From assembly GCF_030813515.1 (NCBI RefSeq), contig NZ_JAUSUK010000001.1:1054001-1118000 (forward strand): a stretch of DNA of 64,000 nucleotides. The letters run 5' to 3'. Positions 9,079 through 17,647 of the stretch are shown here, piece after piece. The translations under genes were made by a program, and so were the position numbers. Origin of the DNA: Rhodopseudomonas julia. GTDB lineage: Bacteria; Pseudomonadota; Alphaproteobacteria; Rhizobiales; Afifellaceae. The notes beneath the pieces were generated by a model, which saw only the letters and a program-made list of their open reading frames with translations, had not been told where the DNA came from and did not search any database. The first letter of the stretch is position 1. Every line of letters starts with the position of its first letter.

Positions 9079-9145
9079 GCAAGGCTCCGACCGGGTGAGG
9101 CAGAGGCCGTGCCCCCGCCCCGCCTTGACGAGAAGGATATCGACT

Positions 9146-9544
9146 ATGGCTGAATTCCCCGACGAAGATTGGATGGCCGCCTTCGCCGAAAGGGTCGCCT
9201 CAGACCGAGAACTTGCCGTCATCGGCAGCAAGTTCGACGTCGATATGGGCATCACTTTCGGCACGAAGCGCTACGTCTTGCGGGTGCGCCAGGGCAGGAT
9301 CGACAAGATCCTGCAGGCTCCCGGTTTCGACGTGCCGACGCAATTTGAGATCCGCGCCCCGATGGAGCTGTGGCAGCGCTTTTTGTGCGAGACACCACCT
9401 CCTCTCTATCACGACATCTTCGCCATGATCATGCGCGTGCCGGAGTTCGTTCTCGAAGGCGACACGCTGGTGGCGATGCAAAACGCGCGTGCCCTGCACC
9501 GCATGATGGGCCTGATGCAGAAGGTGGGGAAAGAGCATGCCTGA
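9146..9544 (+). CDS. SCP2-like small protein
   Basis: 132 residues, acidic, no signal peptide or membrane span. The arrangement of a strand pair (FDVDMGITFGTKRYVLRVRQG), a middle helix with an aromatic-rich loop (ETPPPLYHDIF) and a C-terminal amphipathic helix (ARALHRMMGLMQKV) resembles the SCP2 sterol/lipid carrier fold. The similarity is weak, so the family is a tentative inference; the name hypothetical protein is safe. Its last 8 bp overlap the start of the alpha/beta hydrolase, so the two are probably made together, and it may present or hold a hydrophobic substrate for the hydrolase. AGAAGGA precedes the ATG. Confidence 0.6.
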   Translation: MAEFPDEDWMAAFAERVASDRELAVIGSKFDVDMGITFGTKRYVLRVRQGRIDKILQAPGFDVPTQFEIRAPMELWQRFLCETPPPLYHDIFAMIMRVPEFVLEGDTLVAMQNARALHRMMGLMQKVGKEHA

Positions 9545-10379
9545 ATTCGAACCGATCGTCGGCCGCTACCTCAATGTGGCCATCCAAGGCCGCAACCACC
9601 GCATCTATGTGGAAGAAGCCGGTGAGGGAATCCCTCTCCTCTGCCTGCATACCGCCGGGGCCGACAGCCGCCAGTTCCGCCATCTCCTCAACGACGAGGA
9701 GGTGACGCGCCGCTTTCGCGTCGTCTGCTTCGACATGCCCCGGCATGGCCGCTCCGACCCGCCGGACGAATGGTGGCTAGAATCGTACGAGCTCAAGACG
9801 GAGGAGTATCTCGCGACCATCGAAGCCGTTTGGAAGGGGCTCAAACTCGACCGCCCGGTGGTTATGGGCTGCTCCATGGGCGGGGCGATCGTGCTCCGAG
9901 TCGCAAGCGACTTTCAAGACGAGATCCGGGGGATCATCGGGCTGGAAAGTGCCGCGCATGCGCCCGGCCGCTACAACGAATTCCTGCTGCATCCGGCCGT
10001 GCATGGCGGCGAACTCGTCGCCACCTACACTTTCGGCCTCAACGCGCCGCAAAGCCCCGAAGAGGGTAAGCGAGACAATTGGTGGTACTACGCGCAGTCC
10101 GGCCCCGGCGTCTATCGCGGCGACGTCATGTTCTACAGCTTCGATTTCGACGCCCGCGAACATGTGAAGACGATCGACACGGCCAAGTGCAAGGTGAGCC
10201 TTCTCACCGGGACCTACGATTATTCGTGCACCCCGGCGATGACGGAGAAAGTGGCCGCCGCCATACCCGGCTGCCGCTACACCGAGATGGAAGGCATGGG
10301 CCATTTCCCGATGATCGAGAACTACGCCCTCTTCCGTCAGTATCTTCTACCGGAGCTTGAGGTGATGGAGGCCGACTGA
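9537..10379 (+). CDS. Alpha/beta-fold hydrolase
   Basis: 280 residues. The nucleophile elbow reads GCSMGG with Ser113; the oxyanion segment LLCLHTAGADSRQF is near residue 40; RVVCFDMPRHGRSDPP is the typical strand 4 loop; SLLTGTYDYSCTP holds the likely catalytic aspartate and GMGHFPMIEN the catalytic histidine near residue 261. The family hydrolyses esters, lactones, carbon-carbon bonds of diketones and more. It is translationally coupled to the SCP2-like gene by an 8-bp overlap and lies just before the lactonase-type gene, so an ester or enol-lactone intermediate is plausible. The substrate is unknown. Confidence 0.9.
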   Translation: MPEFEPIVGRYLNVAIQGRNHRIYVEEAGEGIPLLCLHTAGADSRQFRHLLNDEEVTRRFRVVCFDMPRHGRSDPPDEWWLESYELKTEEYLATIEAVWKGLKLDRPVVMGCSMGGAIVLRVASDFQDEIRGIIGLESAAHAPGRYNEFLLHPAVHGGELVATYTFGLNAPQSPEEGKRDNWWYYAQSGPGVYRGDVMFYSFDFDAREHVKTIDTAKCKVSLLTGTYDYSCTPAMTEKVAAAIPGCRYTEMEGMGHFPMIENYALFRQYLLPELEVMEAD

Positions 10380-10473
10380 CCGCCCTCACCCCGCCAAACG
10401 CGGTCACCCATGCACAGGAACCGGCCCGCGCCCAACCGAAAAACAAGAGCGCGGCCGGTCGAAGGGAGGAAAG

Positions 10474-11283
10474 ATGACACCTGAACCTTATGAGGTTTAC
10501 GCGGTCCGCTATGCGCACAATCCGGCCGCGACCGCCGCGCACAATTTCGTCGGCGGCGATCCGCATGACGTGCCGATGCCACTCGATTATTTCGTCTGGG
10601 CGATCAAGGGCAACGGCCGCACCTTCATCGTCGATACCGGCTTTGATGCGGCGATGGCCGAAAAGCGCAAGCGGCAGTTCCTGCGCTCGCCCGGCGAAGG
10701 TCTGAAGACGATCGGCATCGATCCGGACGGGATCGAGGACGTCATCATCTCGCATATGCATTACGACCATTGCGGCAATTACGATCTCTTCCCAAATGCG
10801 CGCTACCATCTGCAGGACGCGGAGATGGCCTATTCGACGGGCCGCTGCATGTGCCACGGCGCGCTCAAACTGCCGTTTGAGGAGGAGGACGTGGTGGCGA
10901 TGGTGCGCAAGGTGTTTGCCGGCCGCGTCAAGTTTCACGACGGCGCTTCTGAGATCGCTCCCGGCATCAGCGTCCACCATGTCGGCGGCCATTCCAAAGG
11001 CCTGCAGGTGGTGCGGGTCTGGACTCGGCGCGGCTGGCTCATCGTCGCCTCCGACGCCAGCCATTTCTACGCCAATATGAACGAAGGCCGGGCCTTTCCG
11101 GTGTTGCACAGCCTCGCCGAGACGCTCGAAGGCTATGACCGGCTGTGGGAGCTCGCGAGCGATCGCTCGAACGTCATTCCGGGGCACGACCCGATCATCC
11201 TCGACCGCTATCCGGCGCCGAGCTCAGGCCTTGAAGGCGTCGTCGTGCGCCTCGATGCCGATCCGAAAGAGCCGGCAGGGTAA
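10474..11283 (+). CDS. N-acyl homoserine lactonase-family metallo-beta-lactamase-fold hydrolase
   Basis: 269 residues. The zinc motif HMHYDHCGN gives His94, His96, Asp98 and His99; the later ligands are in HHVGGHSKG (near residue 173), SDASHFYAN (near 195) and PGHDP near 233. The layout is that of the AiiA/AttM (BlcC) lactonases, which open homoserine lactones or gamma-butyrolactone. Because it sits among transport and oxidation genes rather than quorum-sensing genes, a catabolic lactonase role is more likely than quorum quenching. GGGAGGAAAG lies directly before the ATG. A strong terminator follows, ending the operon. Confidence 0.85.
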   Translation: MTPEPYEVYAVRYAHNPAATAAHNFVGGDPHDVPMPLDYFVWAIKGNGRTFIVDTGFDAAMAEKRKRQFLRSPGEGLKTIGIDPDGIEDVIISHMHYDHCGNYDLFPNARYHLQDAEMAYSTGRCMCHGALKLPFEEEDVVAMVRKVFAGRVKFHDGASEIAPGISVHHVGGHSKGLQVVRVWTRRGWLIVASDASHFYANMNEGRAFPVLHSLAETLEGYDRLWELASDRSNVIPGHDPIILDRYPAPSSGLEGVVVRLDADPKEPAG

Positions 11284-11311
11284 GAGATCCTCCCCTCTTC
11301 CCGAACGGAGA

Positions 11312-11340
11312 ACGGGCGCCCGCGGGCGCCCGTTTTTTTT
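11312..11340 (+). terminator. Strong rho-independent terminator of the TRAP-lactonase operon
   Basis: ACGGGCGCCC (11312-11321) pairs with GGGCGCCCGT (11324-11333), followed by a run of eight T (11333-11340). It separates this operon from the convergent livF end 32 bp further on. Confidence 0.92.
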
Positions 11341-11371
11341 GGAAGATGTCGCTATCGAAGCTAGCCTGCCC

Positions 11372-12097
11372 TCAGAGCCCGAGATAGGCCTCGCGCACCT
11401 TCGGATCGTCGTGCAGCGCCTTGGCGGACTCCGCCAGAACGATCTCGCCCGATTCCAGCACATAGCCGCGCGAGGCGACCGACAGGGCGAGCGAGGTGTT
11501 CTGCTCCACGAGCAGGATTGAAGTCCCGGCTTCGTGGATCTTGACCAGGGCATCGTGCACTTCGTCGACGACGATCGGCGCGAGACCGTGGCTCGGCTCG
11601 TCGAGGATGAGGAGGCGCAGATTGAGCATCATGGCGCGGCCAAGGACGACCATCTGCTGCTCGCCTCCGGAGAGCGTTCCGGCCCATTGCCGCCGCCGCT
11701 CCTTGAGGCGCGGAAAGAGCGTGAAGGCCTTTTCCAAGCGCTCCTTGTAAACGGGGTCCTGGCGCAGCGTGTAGGCACCGAGCAGGAGATTCTCCTCCAC
11801 CGTCATGTCCGGAAAGACATGCCGTCCCTCCGGCACATGGGCGATGCCGAGCTTCGGGATCTCATGTGCCTTCAGCGACATCAAATCCTTGCCGTCGAAG
11901 GTGATACGCCCGCGCGACTTTGGCACGAGCCGCGAGATGGTGCGCAGGAGCGTGCTCTTGCCCGCCGTATTGGCGCCAATGACGCAGACGAATTCGCCGG
12001 CATTCACATTGAGGCTGACGCCGTGCAAAACATCCGAGCCGTCGTATCCCGCATGCACATCTTCGACCGACAGAAGAGTGGGTGTCGTGTCGCTCAT
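11372..12097 (-). CDS. livF: Branched-chain amino acid-type ABC transporter ATPase, LivF-like
   Basis: 241 residues. Walker A is GANTAGKST, with Ala-Gly rather than Gly-Ala-Gly just before the lysine, an uncommon variant. The signature is LSGGEQQM, Walker B is LLILDEPSHGL, and a late histidine lies before the C-terminal VEQN segment (LVEQNTSLAL), a LivF hallmark. The start is set at an ATG with GAGG 8 bp upstream; another ATG at 12115 would overlap livG by 8 bp. Last gene of the minus-strand operon livK-H-M-G-F. In this context the ligand is more likely a small carboxylate or amide than a branched-chain amino acid. Confidence 0.92.
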   Translation of the reverse strand: MSDTTPTLLSVEDVHAGYDGSDVLHGVSLNVNAGEFVCVIGANTAGKSTLLRTISRLVPKSRGRITFDGKDLMSLKAHEIPKLGIAHVPEGRHVFPDMTVEENLLLGAYTLRQDPVYKERLEKAFTLFPRLKERRRQWAGTLSGGEQQMVVLGRAMMLNLRLLILDEPSHGLAPIVVDEVHDALVKIHEAGTSILLVEQNTSLALSVASRGYVLESGEIVLAESAKALHDDPKVREAYLGL

Positions 12098-12107
12098 TCC
12101 GCCGACC

Positions 12108-12830
12108 TCATTCATATTCCTGCCCGAGATAGGCCCGCACGACCTCTGGATGTCTGGCAATTTCTTCAGGCGTGCCTTCGGCGATCTTCTTGCCGAAATT
12201 CAAAACGACGATGCGTTCGCACAGCGTCATGATGGCATGCATGTGATGCTCGACGACGACGACGGCGAGACCGTCGCGGCTCAAGGACCGGATGAGATCC
12301 ATGATCTCTTCCATCTCCACGCGGTTGAGCGCCGCCATCACCTCATCGAGGAGGAGGCCCTTCGGCTTCGTCGCCAAAGCCCGGGCCACCTCCACCCGCG
12401 CCCTTTCAGGAAACGAAAGGTCGGCCGCCTTCTTGCCCGCGATCTCCGCAAGACCCACTCGCGCGAGACAGGTTTTTGCGAGCTCGCGCGCATCATGGAC
12501 ATTGGCCCGAAGAAGGCCGCCGATCAGCACGTTGTCGAGCACCGTCGCCTCCATGAAGAGAGCGACGTTCTGAAAGGTCTTGGTGAGACCGCGGGCCGCC
12601 ACCTTGTGCGGCTTCAGACCGGTAATGTCCTCGCCTTCGAGACGCACGATGCCGTCCGTCGGCTTGTGCAGGCCGACGAGCGTGCTGAAGAGCGTCGATT
12701 TTCCGGCACCGTTCGGACCGATGAGACCGACGATCTCGCCGGGCGCGACATCGAAGGACACGCTGTCGAGGGCCGCCAGGCCGCCGAAATGCTTGCTGAT
12801 GCCATCGACTTCGAGGATCGCCTGTCTCAT
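12108..12830 (-). CDS. livG: Branched-chain amino acid-type ABC transporter ATPase, LivG-like
   Basis: 240 residues. Walker A is GPNGAGKST near residues 38-46. LTKTFQNVALF holds the Q-loop, and LLLDEVMAALN is Walker B with Val replacing the usual Pro after the catalytic Glu, as in other LivG proteins. In the signature region the canonical LSGGQQ is replaced by DLSFPERARVEVARAL, a known LivG variant. VVVVEHHMHAIM holds the H-loop. It overlaps livM by 4 bp and precedes livF. Together the two ATPases power the LivHM channel. Confidence 0.92.
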   Translation of the reverse strand: MRQAILEVDGISKHFGGLAALDSVSFDVAPGEIVGLIGPNGAGKSTLFSTLVGLHKPTDGIVRLEGEDITGLKPHKVAARGLTKTFQNVALFMEATVLDNVLIGGLLRANVHDARELAKTCLARVGLAEIAGKKAADLSFPERARVEVARALATKPKGLLLDEVMAALNRVEMEEIMDLIRSLSRDGLAVVVVEHHMHAIMTLCERIVVLNFGKKIAEGTPEEIARHPEVVRAYLGQEYE

Positions 12831-13798
12831 GACGACTTCCTCCGGCGAAGGCGGGAGACGCCGTTGGTGATCAAGGCGAGGATGCCGCGCGGTTCGATCA
12901 GGATGATGGCGATCAACATCACGCCGAAAGCAAGCTGCGACAGGCCGGCGCCGCGCGAAGACAGAAGCACATTCGCCATCTCCTCCATCGGCACGATCAG
13001 AAAGGCTCCGATGATCGGTCCGACCACGGTTCCGGCACCACCCAGAATGGCGATGATCGCCGCACGTACAGAGATCGGGATGATGCCGAAAACGGCTTCC
13101 GGATCGAAGAAATACGTGAACTGAGCGTAGAGGGTGCCGAGCGTCGCCGTGAGCGCCGCGGAAATGACGGCCGCTGTGATCTTCACCTGCGTGGTGTTGA
13201 CGCCGACGACCTCGGCAGCCTCGGGATTTTCCTTCAAGGCGCGCAGCCGGTAACCGAGGCTGCTATGGCGCACCCAGACGAAGACGCCTGAGATGACGAC
13301 GAGCGCGCCCAGCATGATGTAGTAATAGGGCATCGTGCTCTTGAACTGCAGGAGCCAGAAGCTGTCTGGAGAGAACGGCACGGAGAGACCGACCGGCCCG
13401 CCTGTTACCGATGTCCAGGAGCCCGCGATCACGCGCAGCACTTCGCTGAAGGCGAGCGTCGCAAGCGCGAAATAATGGCCGCGCAACTTCATCGTCGGGA
13501 AGCTCAGGAGATAGGCCGCAACCGCGGCGATTGCCGCGCCCGCCAGCATGCCGATCCACGGCGAGAGCCCGAAATTGATCAGAAGGATCGTTGAGGTGTA
13601 GGCCCCGAGCCCGAAGAAGGCAGCGTGACCGAGCGAAATCTGATTGGCAAGACCGCCAACGATGTTCCAGGCCTGACCGAGCGCAGCGAAGAGGAGCGCC
13701 AGCGTCAGGACGCGGATCGCATAGCCGGTCGGATCGAGGAACGTCGGGACAATGGCGGCGGCCACAATGACCACCGCGCCCACAATCCACCACTTCAT
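12827..13798 (-). CDS. livM: Branched-chain amino acid-type ABC permease, LivM-like
   Basis: 323 residues with about ten hydrophobic spans. It carries the LivM signatures GLANQISLGHAAFFGLGAY near residue 55, a SFPTMKLRGHYFALATLAF segment and SLGYRLRALKENPEAAEVVG (the EAA-type loop that contacts the ATPases, near residue 190), then GGAGTVVGPIIGAF. Start and stop overlap the neighbouring livH and livG by 4 bp each, so the operon is tightly coupled. Located in the inner membrane, paired with LivH. Confidence 0.93.
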   Translation of the reverse strand: MKWWIVGAVVIVAAAIVPTFLDPTGYAIRVLTLALLFAALGQAWNIVGGLANQISLGHAAFFGLGAYTSTILLINFGLSPWIGMLAGAAIAAVAAYLLSFPTMKLRGHYFALATLAFSEVLRVIAGSWTSVTGGPVGLSVPFSPDSFWLLQFKSTMPYYYIMLGALVVISGVFVWVRHSSLGYRLRALKENPEAAEVVGVNTTQVKITAAVISAALTATLGTLYAQFTYFFDPEAVFGIIPISVRAAIIAILGGAGTVVGPIIGAFLIVPMEEMANVLLSSRGAGLSQLAFGVMLIAIILIEPRGILALITNGVSRLRRRKSS

Positions 13799-14655
13799 CG
13801 TGACGCTCCAATCAGCCCGGTCGGGCGCACGGCCAACACCGTCAGGAAGACGATGAAGAGGACGAGGTTTTGCAGCTGGATCGGGAAGAACAGAGTGGAG
13901 ACGGACTGGATGACGCCGACGGCAAAGCCTCCGACGACCGCGCCCGCCACACTGCCGAGACCGCCCAGCACCACGACCGTGAACATGAGAACGACGAATT
14001 GGTGGCCGACGGTCGGATGCACGGTGAAGTAAGGCAGGATCACCGCACCTCCGAAAGCGGTCATGCCGACGCCGAGGCCGAAGGCGATCTGGCGCATTCG
14101 ATCGGCGTTGATGCCCATCAGGTTCGCCGCCATCGGGTCCTGGGCGGTGGCACGCATCGCACGCCCGTACCAGGTCTTGTTGGTGAAGAGCCAGAGAGCC
14201 GCCGCCGACAGAAGCGCCATCAGGAAGGCGGCGAGATAGGGAACGCCGATGAACAGAGGACCAATCCGCAAGGTCGAGGTCTGATAGCTCGTCGTCACCG
14301 AATGGAAATCGGAGCCGAAGGTAATCAGCGTCAGATTCTCAATGACGATCAGCAGGCCGACCGTGACGAAGATCTGCGCCACCGGCGGGGCGTTCAGCAC
14401 TCTTTGAATGAGCGTCATCTGCACGACAACGCCCAGCGCGAAGATCACCGCGAAGGATAGAAACGAGCCGATCAGAGGATCGAGCCCTAGAAACTTCCAG
14501 GCGAAATAGGCGACGAACATGCCAAGGGTCAAAAACTCCGCCTGCGCGAAGTTGACGATGCCCATGACGCCGAAGACCAGGGTCAGCCCGATGGAGATGA
14601 CGGCGTATACGCCGCCGATCATCAGCCCATCGAGCACGGCTTGGATGAAGGCCAT
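13795..14655 (-). CDS. livH: Branched-chain amino acid-type ABC permease, LivH-like
   Basis: 286 residues, eight or so membrane spans. Typical LivH motifs are present: GLMIGGVYAVISIGLTLVFG at residues 10-29, GIVNFAQAEFLTLGMF, then the cytoplasmic GRAMRATAQDPMAANLMGI loop near residue 170 and GGLGSVAGAVVGGFAVG. It is the first permease gene after the binding-protein gene, separated from it by a 42-bp gap that begins with a hairpin. It overlaps livM by 4 bp. Confidence 0.93.
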   Translation of the reverse strand: MAFIQAVLDGLMIGGVYAVISIGLTLVFGVMGIVNFAQAEFLTLGMFVAYFAWKFLGLDPLIGSFLSFAVIFALGVVVQMTLIQRVLNAPPVAQIFVTVGLLIVIENLTLITFGSDFHSVTTSYQTSTLRIGPLFIGVPYLAAFLMALLSAAALWLFTNKTWYGRAMRATAQDPMAANLMGINADRMRQIAFGLGVGMTAFGGAVILPYFTVHPTVGHQFVVLMFTVVVLGGLGSVAGAVVGGFAVGVIQSVSTLFFPIQLQNLVLFIVFLTVLAVRPTGLIGASR

Positions 14656-14691
14656 GCAGCTCTCTAGCTAAATGTTGAACTTTTGGGTCGA

Positions 14692-14710
14692 GGCCGGCTA
14701 TTTGCCGGCC
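14692..14710 (-). promoter_or_regulatory. Hairpin spanning the stop codon of the livK-like gene
   Basis: GGCCGGC (14692-14698) and GCCGGCC (14704-14710) form a 7-bp stem with a 5-nt loop that contains part of the stop codon at 14698-14700. There is no T-run. Like the dctP-dctQ hairpin, it lies exactly between binding protein and permease genes and could set their ratio. Confidence 0.5.
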
Positions 14711-16023
14711 CACACAGCCTCTTTCTTGGCGACGTCATCCGGCCAGACCGTCACCAGATCATCGCCGCGCCATTGCACGATGATCGGCTTGGCGAGCGTG
14801 TTGAGACCGGTCTCGTCGAAATCGACACCGCCGCCCGGGATGACGCCGGCCCAGCCGCCTTCGAAGCGATTCTTGCGCAGGGCCTCACGCAGAGCGTCGG
14901 AATCGGTGTCGCCCGATATCTCCAGAGCCTTGGCAAGCACGTCGAGGCAGACGGCGTGCTCCAGCGCCTCATGTACCATGAAGTAGCCAAAACGCTCCTT
15001 GAACGCGTCGGTCAGCTCGGGGGCGAGATCGTAATTGCTGGGCGCAACCGAGAAGACGTTTTCGGCATATTCGCCGAGTGCCGCCCGGAAATCCGGGATG
15101 ACGTAGCCGCCGGCGCCGCCGATCACCGGCATGTCGATACCCTGCTGGCGCATCGTGCGGATGATCTGCACGCCGTCATTGAGATAGGAGCAGGGGAAGA
15201 CCGCGTCGGCATTGGTTCCGCGCAACTGGTTGATCAGCGGCGTGACATCGGTGATGCCGAGAGGATAGGCCTCGTCCATCACCACCTCGATGCCGAGCTC
15301 GGCCGCGGTCGCGCGAAGGCCACCGGCCTGCGAGGTGCCGAAGGCCGTGTCCTCGTACATGATGGCGATCGACTTCAACGGCTTGCCGGCCTTTTCAGCC
15401 ACGCCCGCCGGACCGCGCAACTGCGCCGCGCCCATCGTCGTCGCCTTGGAAATCACCTGGAAGACGTTCTTGAAGCCGCGGCCCGTGATCATGTCTGAGA
15501 ACGACATGGTGAGAAGCGGTACGTCGCGCCGCTCCGTCGCTTCCGACAGAGCGAGCGACAGCGAGGAGGCATAGGCGCCGAGGATCGCCACGACGTTCTG
15601 CTGCGCGATCAGGCGCTGGCCGACGGTCGCCGCATTGGTCGGTGTCGACGTCGAATCGGCAATGATCAGGTTGATCTTGGCGCCGCCCAGCGCCTTGATG
15701 CCGCCGTTGTCGTTGATCTGATCGGCGGCGAGCTGGATGCCGTTGCGCGAATTCACGCCGAACTGCGCGTTTGCGCCCGACAGCGGCACCACAACACCGA
15801 CATTGACGTCGGAGCCCTGCGCACGAGCGATCTTCGAAAGATAGGGCGTCGCAAGCGTCGCCACGCCGGCGGCGAGGAAATGTCGCCGGTTCAGAGCGAG
15901 ACGCGAAAGCCCCTTCGGCGCGGTGGCCGGGCTCTTCGTCTCGCATGTCTCAGAAATTCGATTCTCGGACGATTCTGGCCGCGCGTCAGCGAGGTCGGTC
16001 GGTCCGTTGCCTTTCCGATGCAT
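14698..16023 (-). CDS. ABC transporter substrate-binding protein (LivK-like), Tat-type signal
   Basis: 441 residues. An unusually long N-terminal stretch of about 45 residues precedes a twin-arginine signal (NRRHFLAAGVATLATPYL, then ARAQ), so export folded through Tat is likely. The mature part is a type I periplasmic-binding fold: VVVPLSGANAQFG, AADQINDNGGIKALGG, LGAYASSLSLALSEATER. The family binds amino acids, amides or aromatic and short-chain carboxylates; ligand unknown. GGGAGG lies 5-6 bases before the ATG. It heads the minus-strand livKHMGF operon and is divergent from the aldehyde dehydrogenase, with two operator-like boxes in between. Confidence 0.9.
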   Translation of the reverse strand: MHRKGNGPTDLADARPESSENRISETCETKSPATAPKGLSRLALNRRHFLAAGVATLATPYLSKIARAQGSDVNVGVVVPLSGANAQFGVNSRNGIQLAADQINDNGGIKALGGAKINLIIADSTSTPTNAATVGQRLIAQQNVVAILGAYASSLSLALSEATERRDVPLLTMSFSDMITGRGFKNVFQVISKATTMGAAQLRGPAGVAEKAGKPLKSIAIMYEDTAFGTSQAGGLRATAAELGIEVVMDEAYPLGITDVTPLINQLRGTNADAVFPCSYLNDGVQIIRTMRQQGIDMPVIGGAGGYVIPDFRAALGEYAENVFSVAPSNYDLAPELTDAFKERFGYFMVHEALEHAVCLDVLAKALEISGDTDSDALREALRKNRFEGGWAGVIPGGGVDFDETGLNTLAKPIIVQWRGDDLVTVWPDDVAKKEAVWAGK

Positions 16024-16038
16024 ATTTTCCTCCCACTC

Positions 16039-16051
16039 TATGATTGTCTTA
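16039..16051. promoter_or_regulatory. Degenerate operator half-site ahead of the livK-like gene
   Basis: TATGATTGTCTTA shares its first nine bases with the operator TATGATTGTATGATC and then diverges. It lies 16 bp upstream of the livK-like start. It could be a low-affinity second site for the same regulator; weak evidence. Confidence 0.3.
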
Positions 16052-16097
16052 TTGAATGAAGTCTTGCGGCATCAAACGCGATCGTCAAGTTAAAACT

Positions 16098-16112
16098 GCT
16101 CATACAATCATA
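16098..16112. promoter_or_regulatory. Putative GntR operator, copy 3 (livK / ALDH divergent promoters)
   Basis: GCTCATACAATCATA matches the copy at 5180-5194 in 14 of 15 positions. It sits in the 157-bp region between the divergent livK-like and aldehyde dehydrogenase genes, 69 bp before the ALDH start, and TACAAT inside it could be a -10 element on the plus strand. Confidence 0.5.
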
Positions 16113-16180
16113 CGTGGACGTTGGCATCGGTTTCTGCCAATTTCGCCGCCAACGATCACACGACGACATGGGAGGTCAGC

Positions 16181-17647
16181 ATGCAGCGTTACGGGCATTT
16201 CATCGGCGGGAGCTTTGTCGATCCCGCCGAAGGCGAATGGTTTGAAACGAAAAATCCCTATACGGGCGAGGCCTGGGCAGAGATCGCTCGGGGCACGAAA
16301 TCCGATATCGAGAAGGCCGTCGCCGCGGCCGAGGCCGGCTTCGAAGAATGGAGCGCGTTGACACCCTCCGCCCGCGGCAAGGCACTTTACCGCCTTGCCG
16401 AGCACATCGAGGCGGATGCCGCGCGGCTTGCGGAAATCGAGGTCCGCGACAACGGCAAGCTCTATGCGGAGATGTTCTCCCAGACGAAGTATCTCGCCGA
16501 ATGGTACCGCTATTACGGCGGGCTCGCCGACAAGGTCGAGGGCGCTGTCATCCCGACCGACAAGGGCGGGATCTTCAATTTCACCCGTTACGAGCCGATC
16601 GGCGTCGTCGGCATGATCACGCCGTGGAACTCGCCGCTCCTACTTCTTGCGTGGAAGCTCGCGGCCGCCCTTGCCGCAGGCAACACGGCGGTGATCAAGC
16701 CGTCGGAATTCACCTCCGCCTCGACGCTCGAATTCATGACACTGTTCGAAAAGGCCGGTTTTCCGGCAGGTGTCGTCAACACAGTCACGGGTTTCGGCGT
16801 TGAAGCGGGGGCGCCCCTCGTGGAGCATCCGCGCGTCTCCAAGATCGCCTTCACCGGCTCCGATATCGGTGGGCAGAAGGTCTATGAGACGGCAGCGAAG
16901 CAGATCAAACACGTTTCGCTGGAGCTTGGCGGCAAATCCCCCAACGTCGTTTTCGAAGACGCCGATATCGACGCCGCCGTGATGGGGGCAATCTCCGGCA
17001 TTTTCGCAGCGACGGGCCAGACCTGCATTGCCGGCTCGCGGCTTCTCTTGCAGCGCTCGATCCACGATCGCTTCGTGGGGCGGCTTCTGGAGGTGGCACG
17101 TGAGGCAAAGATCGGCGACCCGATGCTGGCAGAGACCAATGTCGGTCCGGTGACGACGCCTGCGCAGTATCGCAAGGTCTTGGACTATATCGAGATCGCC
17201 CGGGCCGAAGGGGCGAAATGCGTCCTCGGCGGAAAACCGGTCGAGGATCAGCCGGGCGGGCAGTTCGTCGAGCCGACGGTCTTCACCGGCGTCAGCAACG
17301 AAATGCGCATCGCCCAGGAAGAAGTGTTCGGCCCTGTCCTCGCGGTCATCCCGTTCGAGGATGAAGCGGATGCGGTGCGGATTGCCAATGCCGTCGATTT
17401 TGGCCTCGCCGCAGGCGTGTGGACAAAGGATATGGGGCGGGCTCTGCGCATGTCGGAGCGGCTGCGCGCCGGAACCGTCTGGGTCAACACCTACCGCGCC
17501 ATCAGCTACACCTCGCCCTTCGGCGGCTACAAGCGCAGCGGTATCGGCCGCGAAAGCGGCCTCGAAGCCATCAAGGAATACCTCCAGGTGAAGTCGGTGT
17601 GGATCGCGACCGAAACCTCCGTCGCCAATCCCTTCATCATTCGCTGA
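16181..17647 (+). CDS. NAD(P)-dependent aldehyde dehydrogenase
   Basis: 488 residues. Catalytic Cys282 is in GQTCIAGSR and the general base Glu248 in LELGGKSP; the spacing of 34 is canonical. The Asn of the oxyanion hole is in MITPWNSPLL, and FTGSDIGG is the cofactor-binding turn. It oxidises an aldehyde or semialdehyde to the acid using NAD(P). The ATG is supported by GGGAGG five to six bases upstream; an earlier in-frame ATG lacks this. Next to it are the transport genes and, at a distance, a hydroxyacid dehydrogenase whose product would be a semialdehyde, so it is a good candidate for the final oxidation step. Confidence 0.93.
   Translation: MQRYGHFIGGSFVDPAEGEWFETKNPYTGEAWAEIARGTKSDIEKAVAAAEAGFEEWSALTPSARGKALYRLAEHIEADAARLAEIEVRDNGKLYAEMFSQTKYLAEWYRYYGGLADKVEGAVIPTDKGGIFNFTRYEPIGVVGMITPWNSPLLLLAWKLAAALAAGNTAVIKPSEFTSASTLEFMTLFEKAGFPAGVVNTVTGFGVEAGAPLVEHPRVSKIAFTGSDIGGQKVYETAAKQIKHVSLELGGKSPNVVFEDADIDAAVMGAISGIFAATGQTCIAGSRLLLQRSIHDRFVGRLLEVAREAKIGDPMLAETNVGPVTTPAQYRKVLDYIEIARAEGAKCVLGGKPVEDQPGGQFVEPTVFTGVSNEMRIAQEEVFGPVLAVIPFEDEADAVRIANAVDFGLAAGVWTKDMGRALRMSERLRAGTVWVNTYRAISYTSPFGGYKRSGIGRESGLEAIKEYLQVKSVWIATETSVANPFIIR

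Noticed and set aside
10474-11283. Quorum-quenching role for the lactonase-like protein
   Set aside because: No luxI/luxR-type genes are in the window and the gene is inside a transport/catabolic operon; lactone catabolism fits better.
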